A stretch of 64,000 nucleotides of DNA. It comes from Mytilus californianus. Its lineage: Eukaryota; Mollusca; Bivalvia; Mytilida; Mytilidae. The notes under the pieces are model-generated. The model ran no database searches and was not told the origin of the DNA. It worked only from the letters and a program-made list of their open reading frames with translations. A program made the translations under genes and the position numbers. Location of the stretch: contig NW_026262690.1 in assembly GCF_021869535.1 (NCBI RefSeq), positions 64,488,995 through 64,552,994 on the forward strand, read 5' to 3'. Below are positions 22,881-36,500 of this stretch, piece by piece; positions within the stretch are counted from its first letter, which is position 1; every line of letters starts with the position of its first letter.

Positions 22881-23472
22881 ACGCAGCGAATTTCACAGAT
22901 CATAGATATGTCAAGGTATTCTTATCTACATAAAATTATAACTGTGACTGGATACGTCTTGAAATACGTAAATAATTGTCAGAAAAACGACCAGATCGAC
23001 TTAGAAGTTCACAAGGTGACAGGAAGCTCAAAAGAATTTTAACAAAATAGGAAATTTCATTAGCTATGAACTTATGGATCAAAGATACACAACAAGGCAG
23101 GTTCGTGAAAGAGCTAGAACATATTTCATTGATTCCGAAAATTAAATCACTACCGCTTGTGCAACAATAACGTTTATATCTGGATGAAAGTGGAATCATA
23201 CGATTTAAAAGCAGAATACAAAATTCATCTCTTTAAGAAAACGCTAAGTTTCCTATTTAATACCCAAGAACTACAAACTTACAGATTTTGTTATGAGGGA
23301 CGCACCTCTAAGAAATCTACATGCAGGAGTCGGACAGACAATCATACCGGATACCAGCAATTCGACAATGTGTGAACAGTGTCTTACGTAAATGTGTACA
23401 ATGCCAAAAATCATTGGTTAACCATATAACATACCAGAACCTCCATCGCTACCAAATGATCGAGTAGAAGAC
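22881..23472 (+). pseudogene. Element 1 integrase zinc-binding domain, truncated
   Basis: Decayed integrase N-terminal region: RYSYLHKIITVTGYVLKYVN-like start at about 22,915, then KDTQQGRFVKELEHISLIPK, LYLDESGI, then TDFVMRDAHLRNLHAGVGQT and an RQCVNSVLRKCVQCQK-like CxxC stretch, ending PEPPSLPNDRVE at about 23,470. The next residues in intact elements begin the catalytic core, but here decayed satellite starts. Frames shift several times. Confidence 0.8.
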
Positions 23473-23680
23473 AGCATACCACCGGACATGCCTCAAATGA
23501 AAGGTAATAACTTGAGAAAAGCTCCACTGAAATGTTCTTGGGGAGTTAAACCCATTCAGGAATTGTATGGGTTCAAAGTTGCTGTTAAGAAAAAAAAAGA
23601 ACGTGCCGACCCTTCATTCTTGCGGTAAGCCACGCCAGCTTCGTACGGCAAAGTTCGCTACAGGACATGGCTCAAATGAA
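23473..23680 (-). repeat. Decayed left-edge monomer of array 2
   Basis: Begins with CCGGACATGCCTCAAATGAA and continues through a diverged monomer with GTTCTTGGGGAGTTAAACCC, GGGTTCAAAGTTG, an A-rich tract, and GGTAAGCCACGCCAGCTTCG. It carries GGGTTCAAAG where the array core reads ATTTTCAAAG. Confidence 0.88.
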
Positions 23681-23999
23681 AGGTAATAACAGGGAAGGCC
23701 CCACTGGAAGTTTTTTTTGGGAGTTAGGCCCATTCGGTATTTGTAGATTTTCAAAGTTGTTGTTATAGAAAAAAATACGTCTCCACCTTACACTCTTTCG
23801 GTAAGCCTCGCCAGCTTCGTACGGCAAAGTTCGCTACAGGACATGGCTCAAATGAAAAGTAATAACTTAGGAAAGGGCCCACTGGAAGGTTTTTTTGGGA
23901 GTTAGGCCCATTCGGTATTTGTAGATTTTCAAAGTTGTTGTTATAGAAAAAAATACGTCTCCACCTTACACTCTTTCGGTAAGCCTCGCCAGCTTCGTA

Positions 24000-26900
24000 C
24001 GGCAAAGTTCGCTACAGGACATGGCTCAAATGAAAAGTAATAACTTAGGAAAGGGCCCACTGGAAGGTTTTTTTTTGGGAGTTAGGTCCATTCGGTATTT
24101 GTAGATTTTCAAAGTTGTTGTTATAGAAAAAAATACGTCTCCATCTTAAACTCTTTCGGTAAGCCTCGCCAGCTTCGTACGGCAAAGTTCGCTACCGGAC
24201 ATGGCTCAAATGAAAGGTAATAACTTAGGGAAGGCCCCACTGGAAGGTTTTTTTGGGAGTTAGGCCCATTCGGTATTTGTAGATTTTCAAAGTTGTTGTT
24301 ATAGAAAAAAATACGTCTCCACCTTACACTCTTTCGGTAAGCCTCGCCAGCTTCGTACGGCAAAGTTCGCTACCGGACATGGCTGAAATGAAAGGTAATA
24401 ACTTAGGGAAGGCCCCACTGGAAGGTTTTTTTGGGAGTTAGGCCCATTCGGTATTTGTAGATTTTCAAAGTTGTTGTTATAGAAAAAAATACGTCTCCAC
24501 CTTACACTCTTTCGGTAAGCCTCGCCAGCTTCGTACGGCAAAGTTCGCTACAGGACATGGCTCAAATGAAAAGTAATAACTTAGGAAAGGGCCCACTGGA
24601 AGGTTTTTTTGGGAGTTAGGCCCATTCGGTATTTGTAGATTTTCAAAGTTGTTGTTATAGAAAAAAATACGTCTCCACCTTACACTCTTTCGGTAAGCCT
24701 CGCCAGCTTCGTACGGCAAAGTTCGCTACCGGACATGGCTGAAATGAAAGGTAATAACTTAGGGAAGGCCCCACTGGAAGGTTTTTTTGGGAGTTAGGCC
24801 CATTCGGTATTTGTAGATTTTCAAAGTTGTTGTTATAGAAAAAAATACGTCTCCACCTTACACTCTTTCGGTAAGCCTCGCCAGCTTCGTACGGCAAAGT
24901 TTGTTACCGGACATGGCTGAAATGAAAGGTAATAACTTAGGGAAGGCCCCACTGGAAGGTTTTTTTGGGAGTTAGGCCCATTCGGTATTTGTAGATTTTC
25001 AAAGTTGTTGTTATAGAAAAAAATACGTCTCCACCTTACACTCTTTCGGTAAGCCTCGCCAGCTTCGTACGGCAAAGTTCGCTACAGGACATGGCTCAAA
25101 TGAAAAGTAATAACTTAGGAAAGGGCCCACTGGAAGGTTTTTTTGGGAGTTAGGCCCATTCGGTATTTGTAGATTTTCAAAGTTGTTGTTATAGAAAAAA
25201 ATACGTCTCCACCTTACACTCTTTCGGTAAGCCTCGCCAGCTTCGTACGGCAAAGTTCGCTACAGGACATGGCTCAAATGAAAAGTAATAACTTAGGAAA
25301 GGGCCCACTGGAAGGTTTTTTTGGGAGTTAGGCCCATTCGGTATTTGTAGATTTTCAAAGTTGTTGTTATAGAAAAAAATACGTCTCCACCTTACACTCT
25401 TTCGGTAAGCCTCGCCAGCTTCGTACGGCAAAGTTCGCTACCGGACATGGCTCAAATGAAAGGTAATAACTTAGGGAAGGCCCCACTGGAAGGTTTTTTT
25501 GGGAGTTAGGCCCATTCGGTATTTGTAGATTTTCAAAGTTGTTGTTATAGAAAAAAATACGTCTCCACCTTACACTCTTTCGGTAAGCCTCGCCAGCTTC
25601 GTACGGCAAAGTTCGCTACCGGACATGGCTCAAATGAAAGGTAATAACTTAGGAAAGGCCCCACTGGAAGGTTTTTTTGGGAGTTAGGCCCATTCGGTAT
25701 TTGTAGATTTTCAAAGTTGTTGTTATAGAAAAAAATACGTCTCCACCTTACACTCTTTCGGTAAGCCTCGCCAGCTTCGTACGGCAAAGTTCGCTACAGG
25801 ACATGGCTCAAATGAAAAGTAATAACTTAGGAAAGGGCCCACTGGAAGGTTTTTTTTGGGAGTTAGGTCCATTCGGTATTTGTAGATTTTCAAAGTTGTT
25901 GTTATAGAAAAAAATACGTCTCCATCTTAAACTCTTTCGGTAAGCCTCGCCAGCTTCGTACGGCAAAGTTCGCTACCGGACATGGCTCAAATGAAAGGTA
26001 ATAACTTAGGGAAGGCCCCACTGGAAGGTTTTTTTGGGAGTTAGGCCCATTCGGTATTTGTAGATTTTCAAAGTTGTTGTTATAGAAAAAAATACGTCTC
26101 CACCTTACACTCTTTCGGTAAGCCTCGCCAGCTTCGTACGGCAAAGTTCGCTACCGGACATGGCTGAAATGAAAGGTAATAACTTAGGGAAGGCCCCACT
26201 GGAAGGTTTTTTTGGGAGTTAGGCCCATTCGGTATTTGTAGATTTTCAAAGTTGTTGTTATAGAAAAAAATACGTCTCCACCTTACACTCTTTCGGTAAG
26301 CCTCGCCAGCTTCGTACGGCAAAGTTCGCTACAGGACATGGCTCAAATGAAAAGTAATAACTTAGGAAAGGGCCCACTGGAAGGTTTTTTTGGGAGTTAG
26401 GCCCATTCGGTATTTGTAGATTTTCAAAGTTGTTGTTATAGAAAAAAATACGTCTCCACCTTACACTCTTTCGGTAAGCCTCGCCAGCTTCGTACGGCAA
26501 AGTTCGCTACCGGACATGGCTGAAATGAAAGGTAATAACTTAGGGAAGGCCCCACTGGAAGGTTTTTTTGGGAGTTAGGCCCATTCGGTATTTGTAGATT
26601 TTCAAAGTTGTTGTTATAGAAAAAAATACGTCTCCACCTTACACTCTTTCGGTAAGCCTCGCCAGCTTCGTACGGCAAAGTTTGTTACCGGACATGGCTG
26701 AAATGAAAGGTAATAACTTAGGGAAGGCCCCACTGGAAGGTTTTTTTGGGAGTTAGGCCCATTCGGTATTTGTAGATTTTCAAAGTTGTTGTTATAGAAA
26801 AAAATACGTCTCCACCTTACACTCTTTCGGTAAGCCTCGCCAGCTTCGTACGGCAAAGTTCGCTACAGGACATGGCTCAAATGAAAAGTAATAACTTAGG

Positions 26901-27562
26901 AAAGGGCCCACTGGAAGGTTTTTTTGGGAGTTAGGCCCATTCGGTATTTGTAGATTTTCAAAGTTGTTGTTATAGAAAAAAATACGTCTCCACCTTACAC
27001 TCTTTCGGTAAGCCTCGCCAGCTTCGTACGGCAAAGTTCGCTACAGGACATGGCTCAAATGAAAAGTAATAACTTAGGAAAGGGCCCACTGGAAGGTTTT
27101 TTTGGGAGTTAGGCCCATTCGGTATTTGTAGATTTTCAAAGTTGTTGTTATAGAAAAAAATACGTCTCCACCTTACACTCTTTCGGTAAGCCTCGCCAGC
27201 TTCGTACGGCAAAGTTCGCTACCGGACATGGCTCAAATGAAAGGTAATAACTTAGGGAAGGCCCCACTGGAAGGTTTTTTTGGGAGTTAGGCCCATTCGG
27301 TATTTGTAGATTTTCAAAGTTGTTGTTATAGAAAAAAATACGTCTCCACCTTACACTCTTTCGGTAAGCCTCGCCAGCTTCGTACGGCAAAGTTCGCTAC
27401 CGGACATGGCTCAAATGAAAGGTAATAACTTAAGAAAGGCCCCACTGGAAGGTTTTTTTGGGAGTTAGGCCCATTCGGTATTTGTAGATTTTCAAAGTTG
27501 TTGTTATAGAAAAAAATACGTCTCCACCTTACACTCTTTCGGTAAGCCTCGCCAGCTTCGTA
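24000..27562 (-). repeat. Tandem pair of 10-monomer higher-order units (1,781 bp each)
   Basis: The ordered series of monomer variants between about 24,000 and 25,780 is repeated between about 25,781 and 27,562 at an offset of 1,781 bp. Marker variants that recur at this offset: CATCTTAAACTC at 24,141 and 25,922, AGTTAGGTCC at 24,080 and 25,861, and AAAGTTTGTTACC at 24,897 and 26,678. Differences between the two units are few, for example CTTAGGAAAGG at about 25,645 versus CTTAAGAAAGG at about 27,426. Confidence 0.9.
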
Positions 27563-30500
27563 CGGCAAAGTTTGCTACAGGACATGGCTCAAATGAAAAG
27601 TAATAACTTAGGAAAGGGCCCACTGGAAGGTTTTTTTGGGAGTTAGGCCCATTCGGTATTTGTAGATTTTCAAAGTTGTTGTTATAGAAAAAAATACGTC
27701 TCCACCTTACACTCTTTCGGTAAGCCTCGCCAGCTTCGTACGGCAAAGTTCACTACCGGACATGGCTCAAATGAAAGGTAATAACTTAGGAAAGGCCCCA
27801 CTGGAAGGTTTTTTTTGGGAGTTAAGCCCATTCGGTATTTGTAGATTTTCAAAGTTGTTGTTATAGAAAAAAATACGTCTCCACCTTACACTCTTTCGGT
27901 AAGCCTCGCCAGCTTCGTACGGCAAAGTTCGCTACCGGACATGGCTCAAATGAAAGGTAATAACTTAGGGAAGGCCCCACTGGAAGGTTTTTTTGGGAGT
28001 TAGGCCCATTCGGTATTTGTAGATTTTCAAAGTTGTTGTTATAGAAAAAAATACGTCTCCACCTTACACTCTTTCGGTAAGCCTCGCCAGCTTCGTACGG
28101 CAAAGTTCGCTACCGGACATGGCTCAAATGAAAGGTAATAACTTAGGAAAGGCCCCACTGGAAGGTTTTTTTGGGAGTTAGGCCCATTCGGTATTTGAAG
28201 ATTTTCAAAGTTGTTGTTATAGAAAAAAATACGTCTCCACCTTACACTCTTTCGGTAAGCCTCGCCAGCTTCGTACGGCAAAGTTCGCTACAGGACATGG
28301 CTCAAATGAAAAGTAATAACTTAGGAAAGGGCCCACTGGAAGGTTTTTTTGGGAGTTAGGCCCATTCGGTATTTGTAGATTTTCAAAGTTGTTGTTATAG
28401 AAAAAAATACGTCTCCACCTTACACTCTTTCGGTAAGCCTCGCCAGCTTCGTACGGCAAAGTTCGCTACCGGACATGGCTCAAATGAAAGGTAATAACTT
28501 AGGAAAGGCCCCACTGGAAGGTTTTTTTTGGGAGTTAGGCCCATTCGGTATTTGTAGATTTTCAAAGTTGTTGTTATAGAAAAAAATACGTCTCCACCTT
28601 ACACTCTTTCGGTAAGCCTCGCCAGCTTCGTACGGCAAAGTTCGCTACAGGACATGGCTCAAATGAAAAGTAATAACTTAGGAAAGGGCCCACTGGAAGG
28701 TTTTTTTGGGAGTTAGGCCCATTCGGTATTTGTAGATTTTCAAAGTTGTTGTTATAGAAAAAAATACGTCTCCACCTTACACTCTTTCGGTAAGTTTCGC
28801 CAGCTTCGTACGGCAAAGTTCGCTACCGGACATGGCTCAAATGAAAGGTAATAACTTAGGAAAGGCCCCACTGGAAGGTTTTTTTGGGAGTTAGGCCCAT
28901 TCGGTATTTGTAGATTTTCAAAGTTGTTGTTATAGAAAAAAATACGTCTCCACCTTACACTCTTTCGGTAAGCCTCGCCAGCTTCGTACGGCAAAGTTCG
29001 CTACCGGACATGGCTCAAATGAAAGGTAATAACTTAGGAAAGGCCCCACTGGAAGGTTTTTTTTGGGAGTTAGGCCCATTCGGTATTTGTAGATTTTCAA
29101 AGTTGTTGTTATAGAAAAAAATACGTCTCCACCTTACACTCTTTCGGTAAGCCTCGCCAGCTTCGTACGGCAAAGTTCGCTATAGGACATGGCTCAAATG
29201 AAAAGTAATAACTTAGGAAAGGGCCCACTGGAAGGTTTTTTTGGGAGTTAGGCCCATTCGGTATTTGTAGATTTTCAAAGTTGTTGTTATAGAAAAAAAT
29301 ACGTCTCCACCTTACACTCTTTCGGTAAGACCTCGCCAGCTTCGTACGGCAAAGTTCGCTACCGGACATGGCTCAAATGAAAGGTAATAACTTAGGAAAG
29401 GCCCCACTGGAAGGTTTTTTTGGGAGTTAGGCCCATTCGGTATTTGTAGATTTTCAAAGTTGTTGTTATAGAAAAAAATACGTCTCCACCTTACACTCTT
29501 TCGGTAAGCCTCGCCAGCTTCGTACGGCAAAGTTCGCTACCGGACATGGCTCAAATGAAAGGTAATAACTTAGGAAAGGCCCCACTGGAAGGTTTTTTTT
29601 GGGAGTTAGGCCCATTCGGTATTTGTAGATTTTCAAAGTTGTTGTTATAGAAAAAAATACGTCTCCACCTTATACTCTTTCGGTAAGCCTCGCCAGCTTC
29701 GTACGGCAAAGTTCGCTATAGGACATGGCTCAAATGAAAAGTAATAACTTAGGAAAGGCCCCACTGGAAGGTTTTTTTGGGAGTTAGGCCCATTCGGTAT
29801 TTGAAGATTTTCAAAGTTGTTGTTATAGAAAAAAATACGTCTCCACCTTACACTCTTTCGGTAAGCCTCGCCAGCTTCGTACGGCAAAGAATCGCTACAG
29901 GACATGGCTCAAATGAAAAGTAATAACTTAGGAAAGGGCCCACTGGAAGGTTTTTTTGGGAGTTAGGCCCATTCGGTATTTGTAGATTTTCAAAGTTGTT
30001 GTTATAGAAAAAAATACGTCTCCACCTTACACTCTTTCGGTAAGCCTCGCCAGCTTCGTACGGCAAAGTTCGCTACCGGACATGGCTCAAATGAAAGGTA
30101 ATAACTTAGGAAAGGCCCCACTGGAACGTTTTTTTTGGGAGTTAGGCCCATTCGGTATTTGTAGATTTTCAAAGTTGTTGTTATAGAAAAAAATACGTCT
30201 CCACCTTACACTCTTTCGGTAAGCCTCGCCAGCTTCGTACGGCAAAGTTCGCTACAGGACATGGCTCAAATGAAAAGTAATAACTTAGGAAAGGGCCCAC
30301 TGGAAGGTTTTTTTGGGAGTTAGGCCCATTCGGTATTTGTAAATTTTCAAAGTTGTTGTTATAGAAAAAAATACGTCTCCACCTTACACTCTTTCGGTAA
30401 GCCTCGCCAGCTTCGTACGGCAAAGTTCGCTACCGGACATGGCTCAAATGAAAGGTAATAACTTAGGAAAGGCCCCACTGGAAGGTTTTTTTTGGGAGTT

Positions 30501-33500
30501 AGGCCCATTCGGTATTTGTAGATTTTCAAAGTTGTTGTTATAGAAAAAAATACGTCTCCACCTTACACTCTTTCGGTAAGCCTCGCCAGCTTCGTACGGC
30601 AATGTTCGCTATAGGACATGGCTCAAATGAAAAGTAATAACTTAGGAAAGGGCCCACTGGAAGGTTTTTTTGGGAGTTAGGCCCATTCGGTATTTGAAGA
30701 TTTTCAAAGTTGTTGTTATAGAAAAAAATACGTCTCCACCTTACACTCTTTCGGTAAGCCTCGCCAGCTTCGTACGGCAAAGTTCGCTACAGGACATGGC
30801 TCAAATGAAAAGTAATAACTTAGGAAAGGGCCCACTGGAAGGTTTTTTTGGGAGTTAGGCCCATTCGGTATTTGTAGATTTTCAAAGTTGTTGTTATAGA
30901 AAAAAATACGTCTCCACCTTACACTCTTTCGGTAAGCCTCGCCAGCTTCGTACGGCAAAGTTCGCTACCGGACATGGCTCAAATGAAAGGTAATAACTTA
31001 GGAAAGGCCCCACTGGAAGGTTTTTTTGGGAGTTAGGCCCATTCGGTATTTGAAGATTTTCAAAGTTGTTGTTATAGAAAAAAATACGTCTCCACCTTAC
31101 ACTCTTTCGGTAAGCCTCGCCAGCTTCGTACGGCAAAGTTCGCTACAGGACATGGCTCAAATGAAAAGTAATAACTTAGGAAAGGGCCCACTGGAAGGTT
31201 TTTTTGGGAGTTAGGCCCATTCGGTATTTGTAGATTTTCAAAGTTGTTGTTATAGAAAAAAATACGTCTCCACCTTACACTCTTTCGGTAAGCCTCGCCA
31301 GCTTCGTACGGCAAAGTTCGCTACCGGACATGGCTCAAATGAAAGGTAATAACTTAGGAAAGGCACCACTGGAAGGTTTTTTTTGGGAGTTAGGCCCATT
31401 CGGTATTTGTAGATTTTCAAAGTTGTTGTTATAGAAAAAAATACGTCTCCACCTTACACTCTTTCGGTAAGCCTCGCCAGCTTCGTACGGCAAAGTTCGC
31501 TACAGGACATGGCTCAAATGAAAAGTAATAACTTAGGAAAGGGCCCACTGGAAGGTTTTTTTGGGAGTTAGGCCCATTCGGTATTTGTAGATTTTCAAAG
31601 TTGTTGTTATAGAAAAAAATACGTCTCCACCTTACACTCTTTCGGTAAGCCTCGCCAGCTTCGTACGGCAAAGTTCGCTACCGGAAATGGCTCAAATGAA
31701 AGGTAATAACTTAGGAAAGGCCCCACTGGAAGGTTTTTTTGGGAGTTAGGCCCATTCGGTATTTGTAGATTTTCAAAGTTGTTGTTATAGAAAAAAATAC
31801 GTCTCCACCTTACACTCTTTCGGTAAGCCTCGCCAGCTTCGTACGGCAAAGTTCGCTACCGGACATGGCTCAAATGAAAGGTAATAACTTAGGAAAGGCC
31901 CCACTGGAAGGTTTTTTTGGGGAGTTAGGCCCATTCGGTATTTGTAGATTTTCAAAGTTGTTGTTATAGAAAAAAATACGTCTCCACCTTACACTCTTTC
32001 GGTAAGCCTCGCCAGCTTCGTACGGCAAAGTTCGCTACCGGACATGGCTCAAATGAAAGGTAATAACTTAGGAAAGGCCCCACTGGAAGGTTTTTTTTGG
32101 GAGTTAGGCCCATTCGGTATTTGTAGATTTTCAAAGTTGTTGTTATAGAAAAAAATACGTCTCCACCTTACACTCTTTCGGTAAGCCTCGCCAGCTTCGT
32201 ACGGCAAAGTTCGCTACCGGACATGGCTCAAATGAAAAGTAATAACTTAGGAAAGGGCCCACTGGAAGGTTTTTTTGGGAGTTAGGCCCATTCGGTATTT
32301 GTAGATTTTCAAAGTTGTTGTTATAGAAAAAAATACGTCTCCACCTTACACTCTTTCGGTAAGCCTCGCCAGCTTCGTACGGCAAAGTTCGCTACCGGAC
32401 ATGGCTCAAATGAAAGGTAATAACTTAGGAAAGGCCCCACTGGAAGGTTTTTTTGGGAGTTAGGCCCATTCGGTATTTGAAGATTTTCAAAGTTGTTGTT
32501 ATAGAAAAAAATACGTCTCCACCTTACACTCTTTCGGTAAGCCTCGCCAGCTTCGTACGGCAAAGTTCGCTACAGGACATGGCTCAAATGAAAAGTAATA
32601 ACTTAGGAAAGGGCCCACTGGAAGGTTTTTTTGGGAGTTAGGCCCATTCGGTATTTGTAGATTTTCAAAGTTGTTGTTATAGAAAAAAATACGTCTCCAC
32701 CTTACACTCTTTCGGTAAGCCTCGCCAGCTTCGTACGGCAAAGTTCGCTACCGGACATGGCTCAAATGAAAGGTAATAACTTAGGAAAGGCCCCACTGGA
32801 AGGTTTTTTTTGGGAGTTAGGCCCATTCGGTATTTGTAGATTTTCAAAGTTGTTGTTATAGAAAAAAATACGTCTCCACCTTACACTCTTTCGGTAAGCC
32901 TCGCCAGCTTCGTACGGCAAAGTTCGCTACAGGACATGGCTCAAATGAAAAGTAATAACTTAGGAAAGGGCCCACTGGAAGGTTTTTTTGGGAGTTAGGC
33001 CCATTCGGTATTTGTAGATTTTCAAAGTTGTTGTTATAGAAAAAAATACGTCTCCACCTTACACTCTTTCGGTAAGCCTCGCCAGCTTCGTACGGCAAAG
33101 TTCGCTACCGGACATGGCTCAAATGAAAGGTAATAACTTAGGAAAGGCCCAACTGGAAGGTTTTTTTGGGAGTTAGGCCCATTCGGTATTTGTAGATTTT
33201 CAAAGTTGTTGTTATAGAAAAAAATACGTCTCCACCTTACACTCTTTCGGTAAGCCTCGCCAGCTTCGTACGGCAAAGTTCGCTACCGGACATGGCTCAA
33301 ATGAAAGGTAATAACTTAGGAAAGGCCCCACTGGAAGGTTTTTTTTGGGAGTTAGGCCCATTCGGTATTTGTAGATTTTCAAAGTTGTTGTTATAGAAAA
33401 AAAATACGTCTCCACCTTACACTCTTTCGGTAAGCCTCGCCAGCTTCGTACGGCAAAGTTCGCTACAGGACATGGCTCAAATGAAAAGTAATAACTTAGG

Positions 33501-36500
33501 AAAGGGCCCACTGGAAGGTTTTTTTGGGAGTTAGGCCCATTCGGTATTTGTAGATTTTCAAAGTTGTTGTTATAGAAAAAAATACGTCTCCACCTTACAC
33601 TCTTTCGGTAAGCCTCGCCAGCTTCGTACGGCAAAGTTCGCTACCGGACATGGCTCAAATGAAAGGTAATAACTTAGGAAAGGCCCCACTGGAAGGTTTT
33701 TTTGGGAGTTAGGCCCATTCGGTATTTGTAGATTTTCAAAGTTGTTGTTATAGAAAAAAATACGTCTCCACCTTACACTCTTTCGGTAAGCCTCGCCAGC
33801 TTCGTACGGCAAAGTTCGCTACCGGACATGGCTCAAATGAAAGGTAATAACTTAGGAAAGGCCCCACTGGAAGGTTTTTTTTGGGAGTTAGGCCCATTCG
33901 GTATTTGTAGATTTTCAAAGTTGTTGTTATAGAAAAAAATACGTCTCCACCTTACACTCTTTCGGTAAGCCTCGCCAGCTTCGTACGGCAAAGTTCGCTA
34001 TAGGACATGGCTCAAATGAAAAGTAATAACTTAGGAAAGGGCCCACTGGAAGGTTTTTTTGGGAGTTAGGCCCATTCGGTATTTGTAGATTTTCAAAGTT
34101 GTTGTTATAGAAAAAAATACGTCTCCACCTTACACTCTTTCGGTAAGCCTCGCCAGCTTCGTACGGCAAAGTTCGCTACCGGACATGGCTCAAATGAAAG
34201 GTAATAACTTAGGAAAGGCCCCACTGGAAGGTTTTTTTTGGGAGTTAGGCCCATTCGGTATTTGAAGATTTTCAAAGTTGTTGTTATAGAAAAAAATACG
34301 TCTCCACCTTACACTCTTTCGGTAAGCCTCGCCAGCTTCGTACGGCAAAGTTCGCTACAGGACATGGCTCAAATGAAAGGTAATAACTTAGGAAAGGCCC
34401 CACTGGAAGGTTTTTTTGGGAGTTAGGCCCATTCGGTATTTGTAGATTTTCAAAGTTGTTGTTATAGAAAAAAATACGTCTCCACCTTACACTCTTTCGG
34501 TAAGCCTCGCCAGCTTCGTACGGCAAAGTTCGCTACCGGACATGGCTCAAATGAAAGGTAATAACTTAGGAAAGGCCCCACTGGAAGGTTTTTTTTGGGA
34601 GTTAGGCCCATTCGGTATTTGTAGATTTTCAAAGTTGTTGTTATAGAAAAAAATACGTCTCCACCTTACACTCTTTCGGTAAGCCTCGCCAGCTTCGTAC
34701 GGCAAAGTTCGCTATAGGACATGGCTCAAATGAAAAGTAATAACTTAGGAAAGGGCCCACTGGAAGGTTTTTTTGGGAGTTAGGCCCATTCGGTATTTGT
34801 AGATTTTCAAAGTTGTTGTTATAGAAAAAAATACGTCTCCACCTTACACTCTTTCGGTAAGCCTCGCCAGCTTCGTACGGCAAAGTTCGCTACCGGACAT
34901 GGCTCAAATGAAAGGTAATAACTTAGGAAAGGCCCCACTGGAAGGTTTTTTTGGGAGTTAGGCCCATTCGGTATTTGAAGATTTTCAAAGTTGTTGTTAT
35001 AGAAAAAAATACGTCTCCACCTTACACTCTTTCGGTAAGCCTCGCCAGCTTCGTACGGCAAAGTTCGCTACAGGACATGGCTCAAATGAAAAGTAATAAC
35101 TTAGGAAAGGGCCCACTGGAAGGTTTTTTTGGGAGTTAGGCCCATTCGGTATTTGTAGATTTTCAAAGTTGTTGTTATAGATAAAAATACGTCTCCACCT
35201 TACACTCTTTCGGTAAGCCTCGCCAGCTTCGTACGGCAAAGTTCGCTACCGGACATGGCTCAAATGAAAGGTAATAACTTAGGAAAGGCCCCACTGGAAG
35301 GTTTTTTTTGGGAGTTAGGCCCATTCGGTATTTGTAGATTTTCAAAGTTGTTGTTATAGAAAAAAATACGTCTCCACCTTACACTCTTTCGGTAAGCCTC
35401 GCCAGCTTCGTACGGCAAAGTTCGCTATAGGACATGGCTCAAATGAAAAGTAATAACTTAGGAAAGGGCCCACTGGAAGGTTTTTTTGGGAGTTAGGCCC
35501 ATTCGGTATTTGTAGATTTTCAAAGTTGTTGTTATAGAAAAAAATACGTCTCCACCTTACACTCTTTCGGTAAGCCTCGCCAGCTTCGTACGGCAAAGTT
35601 CGCTACCGGACATGGCTCAAATGAAAGGTAATAACTTAGGAAAGGCCCCACTGGAAGGTTTTTTTTGGGAGTTAGGCCCATTCGGTATTTGTAGATTTTC
35701 AAAGTTGTTGTTATAGAAAAAAATACGTCTCCACCTTACACTCTTTCGGTAAGCCTCGCCAGCTTCGTACGGCAAAGTTCGCTACCGGACATGGCTCAAA
35801 TGAAAAGTAATAACTTAGGAAAGGGCCCACTGGAAGGTTTTTTTGGGAGTTAGGCCCATTCGGTATTTGTAGATTTTCAAAGTTGTTGTTATAGAAAAAA
35901 ATACGTCTCCACCTTACACTCTTTCGGTAAGCCTCGCCAGCTTCGTACGGCAAAGTTCGCTACAGGACATGGCTCAAATGAAAAGTAATAACTTAGGAAA
36001 GGGCCCACTGGAAGGTTTTTTTGGGAGTTAGGCCCATTCGGTATTTGTAGATTTTCAAAGTTGTTGTTATAGAAAAAAATACGTCTCCACCTTACACTCT
36101 TTCGGTAAGCCTCGCCAGCTTCGTACGGCAAAGTTCGCTACCGGACATGGCTCAAATGAAAGGTAATAACTTAGGAAAGGCCCCACTGGAAGGTTTTTTT
36201 TGGGAGTTAGGCCCATTCGGTATTTGTAGATTTTCAAAGTTGTTGTTATAGAAAAAAATACGTCTCCACCTTACACTCTTTCGGTAAGCCTCGCCAGCTT
36301 CGTACGGCAAAGTTCGCTACAGGACATGGCTCAAATGAAAAGTAATAACTTAGGAAAGGGCCCACTGGAAGGTTTTTTTGGGAGTTAGGCCGAATCGGTA
36401 TTTGTAGATTTTCAAAGTTGTTGTTATAGAAAAAAATACGTCTCCACCTTACACTCTTTCGGTAAGCCTCGCCAGCTTCGTACGGCAAAGTTCGCTACCG

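Larger units (their letters stand above)
13441..23472 (+). mobile_element. BEL/Pao LTR retrotransposon, element 1: decayed, truncated, twice interrupted
   Basis: Recognisable BEL/Pao polyprotein segments appear in order: gag (DUF1759-like), zinc knuckle, DUF1758-like protease, reverse transcriptase, RNase H and the integrase zinc-binding domain. The coding sequence is broken by many stops and frameshifts. The RT region is split by element 2 at 16,117/21,318 and by a 425-bp inverted-repeat element at 21,391-21,815. At about 23,472 the integrase region stops abruptly and satellite begins, so the integrase catalytic core, the C-terminal DUF5641-like region and the 3' LTR are absent. The order of domains and the nested insertions identify the family firmly, but this copy cannot encode its own transposition. 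Confidence 0.9.
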
